This document shows positions 1-7,840 of a DNA stretch of 64,000 nt, piece by piece. The translations under genes were made by a program, and so were the position numbers. Numbering within the stretch: the first letter of the stretch is position 1; the number at the start of each line of letters is the position of its first letter. Source of the DNA: Caulobacteraceae bacterium. GTDB taxonomy: Bacteria > Pseudomonadota > Alphaproteobacteria > Caulobacterales > Caulobacteraceae. The notes under the pieces are model-generated. The model had not been told where the DNA came from, made no database searches, and worked only from the letters and a program-made list of their open reading frames with translations. The stretch is from assembly GCA_947441065.1 (NCBI GenBank), contig CANESI010000004.1, forward strand, positions 62,001-126,000, given 5' to 3'.

Positions 1-1
1 T

Positions 2-100
2 TCGTGCCCTATCGTCAAGGACCCTTGGGGCGTTGCGGCTATCTGGGATGGTCGTGTGCACTTGGGTCCAATTCGGGCCCTTTTAAGTGGCGACCCCTAG
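2..100 (+). CDS. C-terminal end of an unidentified protein (5' truncated by window edge)
   Basis: The frame beginning at base 2 is open for 32 codons and closes with TAG at 98-100, reading ..KDPWGVAAIWDGRVHLG..LLSGDP. The composition looks like real coding sequence and the gene would lie about 65 bp ahead of the next one on the same strand. A terminal 'WDGRVHLG'-like segment would suit an amidohydrolase-type enzyme, but too little is present to name a family. Confidence 0.35.
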   Translation, partial: SCPIVKDPWGVAAIWDGRVHLGPIRALLSGDP

Positions 101-165
101 ATCAATGTCACAAGACCAACGCACCTTGCTGCTAGTTTGGGCGCAAAGAAACCGGAGCTGTAGCG

Positions 166-1740
166 ATGCGCGATCTGAGTGCGACGAGGGCGAGAAATCA
201 TTTTCCATGGACGACCTCCGCAAGGGGAAATCTGTGCCAGGTCGCGTTGATAGGTGCCCTTTTGGGTTTAGGCCTTTCTGGAAACGCCAGTGGACATGGT
301 CGCCACCCAGCGCCCAAGCCAAGCGCGGTCCAAACGCCTGCACCGAAACAAGACAGCAGGACTGGACCAAGATGGCTTGCAGGAGACCATCATATTCACA
401 GCCGCTATAGTGTGGGCTTAGATATGAAAACGACGCCGCCGAGCCCGGTTCTGGGCAGCGATGCGGTCTATCCGATTACAACCAACGCAGCGATGGCGCG
501 GCGTTTTGGCCTCAGTTGGATGGTTGCGACAGACCACGGCGGACCAAACCATAGCAAAATCAACCATGATTATGCCTACCCAGAGCTTCTTCAATCGCGC
601 GCTGCGGTGCCAGAGGTCATTCAGTTTTTTGGGATGGAGCTAAATAGTCCCGCCGCGGACCATAGTAGCGTGATTATCCCTTACGGGGCCGACGAGGCCG
701 AACGGCTGCGTGACATCGAGTTTAAGTTTGATTCCCGGGAGATATTTCCAAGCGCAGAGGCGCGCAATCAAGAATCTGCCATGGTTTCAGCACTTGAGTT
801 TATGAACAGGCAGACTCCTAAGCCCGTTCTGTTCGCCCATCACCCATCGCGATCAGCGACTGGAATTGGTGAGTATGGATTAACGACCCCCCAAGAGCTT
901 CGCAGCTGGAATGACGTCGCGCCCCAGGTTGCAATTGGAATGGAAGGCGCGCCAGGCCACCAGGCTGGCAGTTTGACCCGTCCAAAGCTTGGGCTGGCTG
1001 CAGCGCCCGGCACCGCACCAAGGGAAAATGCTCGCGGCAGTTATAACAGAAGCCCAACCCTAGGCGGGTTTGACCAGATGACGGCCCAAGTTGGCGGCCT
1101 TTGGGACTCTCTATTGGGCGAGGGGCGGCGATGGTGGATAACGGCCACCTCGGATTCCCACGTCCATTACAGCGAAGGGGGTACCGATTTTTGGCCCGGA
1201 GAATATTCAAAAACCTATGTGTTCGCAGACAAAAAGCCGGAATCGATTATCTCAAGCCTTCGAGCCGGCAAGATCTTTGTCACCACAGGCGACTTGATTT
1301 CCGAGCTTGATGTCTCCGTTAAAGCCGTTGGTTCGAGCACTCGGGCAACGATGGGCGAGACCCTAAGATCCAAAATCGGCGCCGACATAGAGGTGACCAT
1401 TCGCTTTTTGGACGACAAGGGTCATGAAGGCAAAACCCTCAACCCGCTTGTTTCACGCGTCGATTTGATCAGGGGTGAGGTCACAGGGCCAGTAGCTGAT
1501 AAGGCGGTGGACCGAAATCCAACAACGCGTGTTGAAGCGCGGTTTACACCAAACAACTGGTCCAAAGTTGGCGATCATACGGTCATCACATACCGCATCC
1601 GAAATGTGACCAAAAATGAGTATATCCGCGTTCGAGGAACCAATACGGATGAACTGGAGCCGCAGCCAGATCCCAAAGGTGAAGATCCTTGGAGCGATCT
1701 TTGGTTCTACTCAAACCCGATCTTCATATCGGTGAGATGA
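166..1740 (+). CDS. CehA/McbA-type PHP-domain metallohydrolase, exported
   Basis: A 524-residue protein with a hydrophobic stretch at about residues 24-42, preceded by basic residues, that looks like a signal peptide. The PHP-type metal-binding motif GDHHIHSRYS follows at residues 73-82 (H75, H76, H78). Further metal-ligand candidates are the ATDHGG and ATSDSHVH segments. PHP-fold proteins of the CehA/McbA group hydrolyse phosphoesters or carbamate-like esters with bound divalent metals; the substrate here cannot be read from sequence. The start at 166 leaves a rather long N-region before the hydrophobic core, so a later start is possible. The gene stands alone between an upstream gene remnant on the same strand and a convergent SDR gene. 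Confidence 0.7.
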   Translation: MRDLSATRARNHFPWTTSARGNLCQVALIGALLGLGLSGNASGHGRHPAPKPSAVQTPAPKQDSRTGPRWLAGDHHIHSRYSVGLDMKTTPPSPVLGSDAVYPITTNAAMARRFGLSWMVATDHGGPNHSKINHDYAYPELLQSRAAVPEVIQFFGMELNSPAADHSSVIIPYGADEAERLRDIEFKFDSREIFPSAEARNQESAMVSALEFMNRQTPKPVLFAHHPSRSATGIGEYGLTTPQELRSWNDVAPQVAIGMEGAPGHQAGSLTRPKLGLAAAPGTAPRENARGSYNRSPTLGGFDQMTAQVGGLWDSLLGEGRRWWITATSDSHVHYSEGGTDFWPGEYSKTYVFADKKPESIISSLRAGKIFVTTGDLISELDVSVKAVGSSTRATMGETLRSKIGADIEVTIRFLDDKGHEGKTLNPLVSRVDLIRGEVTGPVADKAVDRNPTTRVEARFTPNNWSKVGDHTVITYRIRNVTKNEYIRVRGTNTDELEPQPDPKGEDPWSDLWFYSNPIFISVR

Positions 1741-1779
1741 GTTAGTCTCAAATCAGGAGCAACTTGCTCGCCTCGCGCT

Positions 1780-2646
1780 TCACCCAATCTTTTTGGGATT
1801 GTAGGGGTTGGTGGCGGTGCAGCGGCCCATAGCGATGGCTTGGGCCTGAGCTTGCGAGGCCGCATCGGTAAAGTTGGGCAGAACATAGAGATCGCGCTTG
1901 GCAATGGCCTCAAACACCATGTCTGAGAGGTCTTTTGCAGGCAGGCCATGATCGACGGCTCTGCGCATAAACTGCTCTAGCGCGTTCAAGGTCGGGTTCT
2001 TCAAACGTCCTTGAAGCTCGGTTTGAAGGGTGCCTAGTCCGGTCTTTTCGGGGAACATGATCTGGGATTGGACAACACCGGGCATGACGATGGTCACACC
2101 GATCGTGCCGATCTGCTCTACGCCCAGATCCAAATAGAGGGCTTCGGACAGGGCCACGACGCCGTGCTTGGTCATGGAATAGGAGCTAAAACCTGGATTG
2201 ACCGTGATCCCAGCACCCGATGAGGTGTTGATGACGTGGCAGTCATCGCCTTGAGCGATCATGCGCGGGACAAAGGCCTTGATGCCATTGATAACGCTCT
2301 TGAGATTGACCCCAATGACCCAGTCATATTCCTCGACGGAGGTCTCCCAGGTCAGGCCAGAGGCGAAGACCCCCGCATTATTGAAGATCAAATTGACCTT
2401 GCCGAACCGGTCTGTGGCGGCTTGGGCCAGCGCCTCAACCTCCTCGAATTTTGAGACGTCGGTCTTGACCGCTAAGACATCGCCGCCCGCTTGTGTGAGC
2501 TCGGCCACCGCTAGGGCCAAAGGCTCGTCGCGGATGTCGGCTATTACAACCTTGGCGCCGCGCAAGATTGCGCCGTGCGCTAAGGCTAGGCCAATGCCAC
2601 TGGCTCCGCCGGTGATCACAGCGACCTTATCGATAAAGCTATCCAT
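1780..2646 (-). CDS. SDR-family NAD(P)-dependent oxidoreductase
   Basis: A classical short-chain dehydrogenase of about 288 residues. The start is placed at the ATG at 2646 because the Rossmann segment (VAVITGGASGIGLALA) begins seven residues later and AGAAGG-like purine sequence lies upstream; the open frame itself extends to 2754. Other family marks are the NNAG segment, the catalytic serine in INTSSGAG, and YSMTK giving the YxxxK pair. The C-terminal extension is longer than in a minimal 250-residue SDR. Substrate unknown. It points away from the CoA-transferase gene downstream in the window but is on the same strand, separated by the isochorismatase remnant. Confidence 0.85.
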   Translation of the reverse strand: MDSFIDKVAVITGGASGIGLALAHGAILRGAKVVIADIRDEPLALAVAELTQAGGDVLAVKTDVSKFEEVEALAQAATDRFGKVNLIFNNAGVFASGLTWETSVEEYDWVIGVNLKSVINGIKAFVPRMIAQGDDCHVINTSSGAGITVNPGFSSYSMTKHGVVALSEALYLDLGVEQIGTIGVTIVMPGVVQSQIMFPEKTGLGTLQTELQGRLKNPTLNALEQFMRRAVDHGLPAKDLSDMVFEAIAKRDLYVLPNFTDAASQAQAQAIAMGRCTATNPYNPKKIG

Positions 2647-2871
2647 GGGACTATAGACCTTCTGAATGCTGTGGATGGTCAAGGCTACGACCCTATTCAA
2701 TAGGTTTGATAAATCATACTCAACGGAACGCCATGCCAAATTTGCCGCGCCCACAGAGCGTTGGATTCTGGCTGAAACCCAAACTGCTTCTCACGATTAT
2801 TGGTCGACTGTGTGTTGCCCATTAGCGGCTGGTTCCTTTTCTTAACCGGTCAGAACCTCGCCGATAGGGCC

Positions 2872-3109
2872 TTAACCGATGATTTTTTGTAGGGCCTCGG
2901 TCTCGCTGATCACTTCGGCATATTTGGCCTGAAGATCGAACAGGTTGGCTTCATGCGGGCGCGGATCGCGGTCAGCGCAGGCGTCCGCGACCACGAAAGG
3001 GGCAAAGTCATTTTGTAAGGCATCCAATGCGCTTGCCAAAGGTCAGGCGACCGCCGAAGCCTGCCTTGGCATAGTCAGAGGTCGGGTTGGGTTCGGCGGT
3101 CTTGCCCAT
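2872..3109 (-). pseudogene. Isochorismatase-family (cysteine hydrolase) gene with large internal deletion
   Basis: Two bases after the CoA-transferase stop, an ATG at 3109 opens a frame reading MGKTAEPNPTSDYAKAGFGG..FGKR, the usual N-terminus of N-carbamoylsarcosine-amidase-like isochorismatases. It runs into a different frame at about 3027-3034 and stops at 3008. In that other frame the family's C-terminus follows directly (ALDALQNDFAPFVVADAC..RDPRPHEANLFDLQ..), ending with TAA at 2872-2874. The central part, which carries the catalytic Asp, Lys and Cys and should be well over 100 residues, is missing. The junction is clean (..GGCAAGCGC|ATTGG..), so a single deletion explains it. Frames and junction are seen directly; the family name rests on recognition. 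Confidence 0.75.
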
Positions 3110-3111
3110 CT

Positions 3112-4329
3112 TTAGATGAGGCCTCGGGTCTGAAGATCGGCAAGTTCAGTAGCTGTCAGGCCCAAGATGGAGCCATAGACCTCTGCATTGTCTTGGCCAA
3201 CTGTTTGCGGTGCGATGGAGCGCACATTGCCGGGCGTTGCAGACAGTTTGGGAAAGACATTCTGCATCTTGAGTGTGCCCCAGCGCGGGTGTGCCACATC
3301 AATAATGGCCTCACGTGCGGCAAAGTGCGGATCGGCGAGCATTTCTGGCGCGCGATAGATCTTTCCAGCAGGCACGCCTGCCTTGATCATCAGGGCTTCC
3401 AACTCATCGACCGTGAGGGTCTTTGTCCAGTCTTCAATCAGGGCGTCCAGTTCAAGCTGGTTTTTACCCCGGTTGATATGGTCGATATAGCGCGGGTCCT
3501 TGGCCAGTTCGGGTCGTTCCATGGCCGCGCAAAGGCGGCCAAAGACGGTGTCCTGATTGGCACCGATCAGATAGTCGCCGTCCTTGCACTTGTAGACATT
3601 GGACGGGGCGATGCCGGGCAAGAACGAGCCGGACCGTTCGCGGATATAGCCGGTCGTGGTGTAGTCAGGGATCATGCTTTCCATGACCTGAAGCACCGAT
3701 TCATAGAGCGAGGAATCGACCACCTGACCCTGTCCGGTCTGGTCGCGGTGACGCAAGGCCGCCAGAGCGCCCAAACAGCCATAGGTGGCGGCTAGGCTGT
3801 CGCCGATGGAGATGCCCATGCGCGAGGGGGCACGGTCCGGATCACCGACAATGTGACGCCAACCGCCCATGGCCTCGCCGATACCGCCAAAGCCCGCTCT
3901 GTCCGAATAGGGGCCGGTCTGGCCATAGCCCGAAACGCGCACGATAATCAGGCCTGGATGATCCTTCATCAGGTCCTGCGGAGATAGGCCCCACTTTTCG
4001 AGGGTGCCGGGGCGAAAGTTCTCGATCAATATATCGGCTGTGGCGATCAGGCGCCGCGCCAAGTCTTGGCCTTCAGGGACCCGAAGGTCTGCCGAAACCG
4101 ATTTCTTGTTGCGGGCCACGACTTCCCACCAGAGTGGATAGTCGCCGCGGCCCCAAGCGCGCATGGGATCACCGAACTTGGGGGGTTCGATCTTGATGAT
4201 CTCTGCCCCCATATCGCCAAGCAATTGGCCGCAAAAGGGACCGGCAATGAGCTGGCCCATTTCGACAACGCGCAGGCCCTTGAGAGGGCCGGTGTTTGCG
4301 ACAACGGCGTCTTGTTTCACTTCAGACAC
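3112..4329 (-). CDS. CaiB/BaiF family (family III) CoA-transferase
   Basis: A 405-residue cytoplasmic enzyme that would move CoA between carboxylic acids. The N-terminus has the family pattern GLRVVEMGQLIAGPFCGQLLGDMGAEIIKIEPP, followed by RNKKSVSADL and ENFRPGTLEKWGL. The catalytic aspartate expected near position 169 in formyl-CoA transferase corresponds to D177 in MGISIGDSLAATYG. The length is normal. The start is a GTG at 4329 without a convincing Shine-Dalgarno sequence; a second GTG three codons later is possible. The deleted isochorismatase gene lies 2 bp downstream, so the two probably once formed an operon. The acyl substrate cannot be deduced. Confidence 0.88.
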   Translation of the reverse strand: MSEVKQDAVVANTGPLKGLRVVEMGQLIAGPFCGQLLGDMGAEIIKIEPPKFGDPMRAWGRGDYPLWWEVVARNKKSVSADLRVPEGQDLARRLIATADILIENFRPGTLEKWGLSPQDLMKDHPGLIIVRVSGYGQTGPYSDRAGFGGIGEAMGGWRHIVGDPDRAPSRMGISIGDSLAATYGCLGALAALRHRDQTGQGQVVDSSLYESVLQVMESMIPDYTTTGYIRERSGSFLPGIAPSNVYKCKDGDYLIGANQDTVFGRLCAAMERPELAKDPRYIDHINRGKNQLELDALIEDWTKTLTVDELEALMIKAGVPAGKIYRAPEMLADPHFAAREAIIDVAHPRWGTLKMQNVFPKLSATPGNVRSIAPQTVGQDNAEVYGSILGLTATELADLQTRGLI

Positions 4330-4799
4330 AACAAATGGACCCTATTCTGCGGCCATGCGCGAAGGACGCACACGCCAGACTGGCTGGACAGGGGCGGCAA
4401 GGCCCGTATCAACCAAGCTGAGGGTGCAAAGATCGTCGATAGAGGGGTTTCGGTCAACATCAGCTCATCGCCGCCTTTGAAGCGCGTGATGAGGATTGGG
4501 CGCGGTCGGTGATGCGCAGCCATGTCCTCGCCGCATCCCACGCCGTTGTACGTCCGGGCGTGGGCCGGGTTCAGCCCGATTAGGCCTCGCCCAATACACC
4601 GATGCGATCTTCATGAAATTACAAGATCCTGCCGATGTGGAATTGGTTTTGAACGGAATTTTACCAAAGATTGCAGTCAATGGGCCTACTCTTGAGAGGC
4701 ATTTGCCCTTACTCTTCAAAAGATCGGAAAAAGCCCAAAATTCAAGTTGATCAATGTTCTCGATCAGAGTAATTAGCCGCAAAGATTGAGAGGCAATTC
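4330..4799. other. Intergenic region, no gene recognised
   Basis: A 470-bp gap between the divergently oriented CoA-transferase and MucR-like genes. Open frames of 70-105 codons exist on both strands but overlap one another and match nothing I recognise. The right part, from about 4610, is distinctly AT-richer than the left and probably holds the promoter of the regulator. Confidence 0.5.
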
Positions 4800-5207
4800 A
4801 TGACTGACAAATTAATCGGTATCGTTTCAGACATTGTAGCGAGCTACGTTTGCAATAATTCTGTGCCACCTGCAGAAATGCCAAACCTGATCAATTCTGT
4901 ATATAAAGCTTTGGCGGCAATTGATGCGCCAGTTGCGATCGCTGAGGCATCTTCGCCATCGCAAAAGCCAACCACAGGTCAAATTCGGAAAAGTATAACG
5001 CCGAGCGCGCTTATTTCGTTTATCGATGGCCAGCCTTACAAGATGCTTAAGCGGCACCTGACCACTCACGGAACCACCCCCGATGAGTACCGCGCGACAT
5101 TTGGCTTGCCCAAAGATTATCCCATGACCTCGGCCGAATATAGCCAGACCCGTTCGGGCTTGGCCAAGGCCGCAGGCTTGGGCGGCGGTGGACGTAAGAA
5201 GCGCTAG
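4800..5207 (+). CDS. MucR/Ros-family transcriptional regulator lacking the zinc cysteines
   Basis: A 135-residue protein with the MucR layout: an N-terminal helical oligomerisation part (residues 1-45), a linker, then the DNA-binding domain KMLKRHLTTHG..TPDEYR..FGLPKDYPM, and a basic glycine-rich tail. In Ros the zinc site is C-x2-C-x9-H-x4-H. Here the two cysteine positions are S73 and D76, and the HLTTH loop is one residue short, leaving H86 and H90. Some Mesorhizobium Ros homologues are known to fold without zinc, so the protein may still be functional. It is followed at about 270 bp by two tandem sensor kinases on the same strand. Confidence 0.85.
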   Translation: MTDKLIGIVSDIVASYVCNNSVPPAEMPNLINSVYKALAAIDAPVAIAEASSPSQKPTTGQIRKSITPSALISFIDGQPYKMLKRHLTTHGTTPDEYRATFGLPKDYPMTSAEYSQTRSGLAKAAGLGGGGRKKR

Positions 5208-5473
5208 AAGCAAGGCCACTTTCTATTACCTCAGGGGCTTGGCGCTATTGACGATGTTGCTGACTGGCGTCTGGGTGAACAGATTCAACGACCCAGTATG
5301 GCTAAGATGGCCCGCTAAGCTCGGGGCACTGCTGCATAGACCGCAGGCCGCGCAAGGGTTACGTGTTACGCTCAAATTGGGGTGCAGGCTGGACGTCAAC
5401 CCCTCTATCTGTTTATAGAAAACCCTCTTGGACTCTGCAATCTTCGTGTTGCGGTTGATCTAAGGGGGATCTG

Positions 5474-7600
5474 ATGACACAAGCCATTCTTAATCGGCTA
5501 TATCCTGATGATCGGGTCAAAGCCGCAATTGCCGAGCGTCTAGACGAGGCGGCAGCGACCTTTCATCCCCTATGGCCGCAACGCGCAATCGTTGCACTTG
5601 TAATTTTGGCCGTCACAATCCAGCTCTGTCCCATTTGGGTGAGCATTGTTTGGACCCTTGTGAGTATCAGTCTGGCAATTTGGGGTTGGTTTTCGACTAA
5701 AAAACAATTTGATAAAAAATATATAGAACCCGCTACTAGATTGAATTTCGTATATAGCTTGATCGCTATGTTTTCGTCTGCATGTATTTTATCAATATTT
5801 TTCATCACGACGGGGACAATTTTAGGTCAACTTTGTGGTGGGGTTGCTTTAGCTACATTAATAAGTCTTTTGATCGTTCTGTTTGATGCAACGCCCGTAA
5901 TTTTTGTCATTGCTGGAGTGCTGCCTTCACTGATCGCTTTGCTGTTATTGATGAAGCGAGATAATTTAGGTCTATCCATAATCGTCCCATTCGGGATTTT
6001 TCTGTTTTTATGTGTCGGTTTCATTCTAAAAAGAGCATCGGACAGGCCTTCGAGTCGTGAAACCCAGCGCCGACTGGAAGAAACCCTCGTTAGCTACAAA
6101 CTTTTAACAGACAACATCACCGATTTCATTGGTCAAACAGACCTTGACGGTGTGTACCAATATGCATCGCCATCGGTCTATACCGTGTTGGGCTATCGTC
6201 CTGAAGAACTGATCGGGACGAAAATCCAAGACCTGTTAGAATCTGAAAGTAGCAATTTCGAGTTTTCGGGTCAAAACGATACGGTTGCCCATCCGGATGC
6301 CAAGATGACCGTTACCCTTCGGGTGCGGCACAAACTTGGTCATTGGGTCTGGATGCAGACCAGCGCCAAGCTTGTCGTGGAAAATGGCCTGCCTGTTGGC
6401 CTGATAGGCGCAAGTCGCGACGTCACCGAGTCTGTTCACGCCGATCTGGCCCTAAGGGCGGCCAAGGCTGAAGCCGAAGCGGCCAACAGGGCTAAGGATG
6501 CATTTTTAGCCAATATGAGCCATGAGATACGAACACCCATGAATGCGGTGCTTGGTGCCCTGCACCTCCTTGACCAAGAGCCGATCTCCCAAGATGGGCG
6601 TCATTTGGTCGATCAAGCCCTGATCTGCGGCGACATGCTGACCCAAATCGTTAATGACATTCTTGATTTTTCAAAAATCGAAGCCGGAGAGCTTAGTCTG
6701 TCGACCGCGCCCATGAGTGTCTCGCAGGCTATAGACGGGGTTATTGCGCTTTTGTCTCCACAGGCCGCACAAAAGGGCATTGATTTAAAGTTGTACGTGG
6801 TGGGTGAACAGTGCTGGGTCGAAGCCGATGCCGTGCGCGTTCGCCAAGCCATGTTTAACCTGATTGGCAATGCGGTGAAGTTCACAAACGAGGGAAGCGT
6901 AACGGCGATATTGAGCTTCCTGCCCCCCTCTCGTGTCGACCACTGCCGTATTAGGCTAGAGGTCGAGGATACGGGTATTGGGATCCCCGATACGCTGAGG
7001 CCGCAACTGTTTCAGAGATTCCAGCAAGGATCTTCTAGGACCGCTACCGACATCAATGGCACAGGGTTAGGTCTTGCCATCAGCAAGGCCCTCATTGATC
7101 TGATGGGCGGAGAGATAGACTATTCGAGTGTTGAGGGCCTGGGGTCTCGCTTCTGGATGGAGTTTGAGGTGCCCCGTGCCGAGCCTTTACAGGCAACAAC
7201 ATTTGCGAACCATGAACTGTCGGGCGTTCGGGTACTGCTCGTGGAGGATAATTCCACCAACCGCTTGATGGCGCGTACGATGCTCGCCAGTCTGGGCGCT
7301 TTGGTTACAGAGGCCGATAACGGTCTGGCCGGGCTCGATGCTGTAATCTCTGAGACATTTGATATTGTTCTTATGGACGTCCAAATGCCAATCATGGACG
7401 GTGTATCTGCCACCCGTGCCATTCGGGCCTTGGCAGAACCTAAAGCCCATATTCCGATCATTGGCCTAACCGCCAATGCTATGTCCCATCAGCGCTCTGA
7501 ATATGAACAGGCGGGTATGAGCGGTATCGTCTCTAAACCCATTTCTCCAACCAGCCTGATTTCTGAAGTTATTCGGCAGTTGGATCGCGAAGAGACCTGA
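5474..7600 (+). CDS. Hybrid sensor histidine kinase/response regulator (copy 1)
   Basis: A 708-residue inner-membrane kinase. Residues about 35-190 form six or seven hydrophobic segments with no large periplasmic domain. A PAS domain (about 205-325) follows, then a short Ala/Glu-rich linker, a HisKA domain with phospho-acceptor H350 in NMSHEIRTPMNAVLG, and an HATPase domain with the N-box (NLIGNAVKFTNEG), DTGIGIP and GTGLGLAISK. A receiver domain (about 584-702) carries the phospho-acceptor D635 in LMDVQMPIMDG. There is no HPt domain, so a separate phosphotransfer protein would be needed. A good Shine-Dalgarno sequence (AAGGGGGAT) precedes the ATG. It is a close paralogue of the next gene. 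Confidence 0.92.
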   Translation: MTQAILNRLYPDDRVKAAIAERLDEAAATFHPLWPQRAIVALVILAVTIQLCPIWVSIVWTLVSISLAIWGWFSTKKQFDKKYIEPATRLNFVYSLIAMFSSACILSIFFITTGTILGQLCGGVALATLISLLIVLFDATPVIFVIAGVLPSLIALLLLMKRDNLGLSIIVPFGIFLFLCVGFILKRASDRPSSRETQRRLEETLVSYKLLTDNITDFIGQTDLDGVYQYASPSVYTVLGYRPEELIGTKIQDLLESESSNFEFSGQNDTVAHPDAKMTVTLRVRHKLGHWVWMQTSAKLVVENGLPVGLIGASRDVTESVHADLALRAAKAEAEAANRAKDAFLANMSHEIRTPMNAVLGALHLLDQEPISQDGRHLVDQALICGDMLTQIVNDILDFSKIEAGELSLSTAPMSVSQAIDGVIALLSPQAAQKGIDLKLYVVGEQCWVEADAVRVRQAMFNLIGNAVKFTNEGSVTAILSFLPPSRVDHCRIRLEVEDTGIGIPDTLRPQLFQRFQQGSSRTATDINGTGLGLAISKALIDLMGGEIDYSSVEGLGSRFWMEFEVPRAEPLQATTFANHELSGVRVLLVEDNSTNRLMARTMLASLGALVTEADNGLAGLDAVISETFDIVLMDVQMPIMDGVSATRAIRALAEPKAHIPIIGLTANAMSHQRSEYEQAGMSGIVSKPISPTSLISEVIRQLDREET

Positions 7601-7840
7601 CCAAGCCTCGACCTGGCTTCAAGCGTCGTCCAAAGACAAAAACAGTTTGCATTCAAACGCTCATCTTGAAGGCGGCCGTTTAAGGATTATGCCGTTAACC
7701 TAGCGGTGCGTGCTGGCGTAAGGGCTATTGTATTATGTCTCAAGTTGCGCAGTTAATGGACGATAAGCCGTCGATCTGCTTAAAGATCGCCTATTCTCAA
7801 CCCGTCATATTCGGGCTTGGGTTGATTTAGGGACGGGCTA

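Noticed and set aside
4496-4750. 84-codon open frame between the CoA-transferase and MucR genes
   Set aside because: It spans a sharp change in composition, has no recognisable domain or Shine-Dalgarno sequence, and overlaps frames on the other strand.
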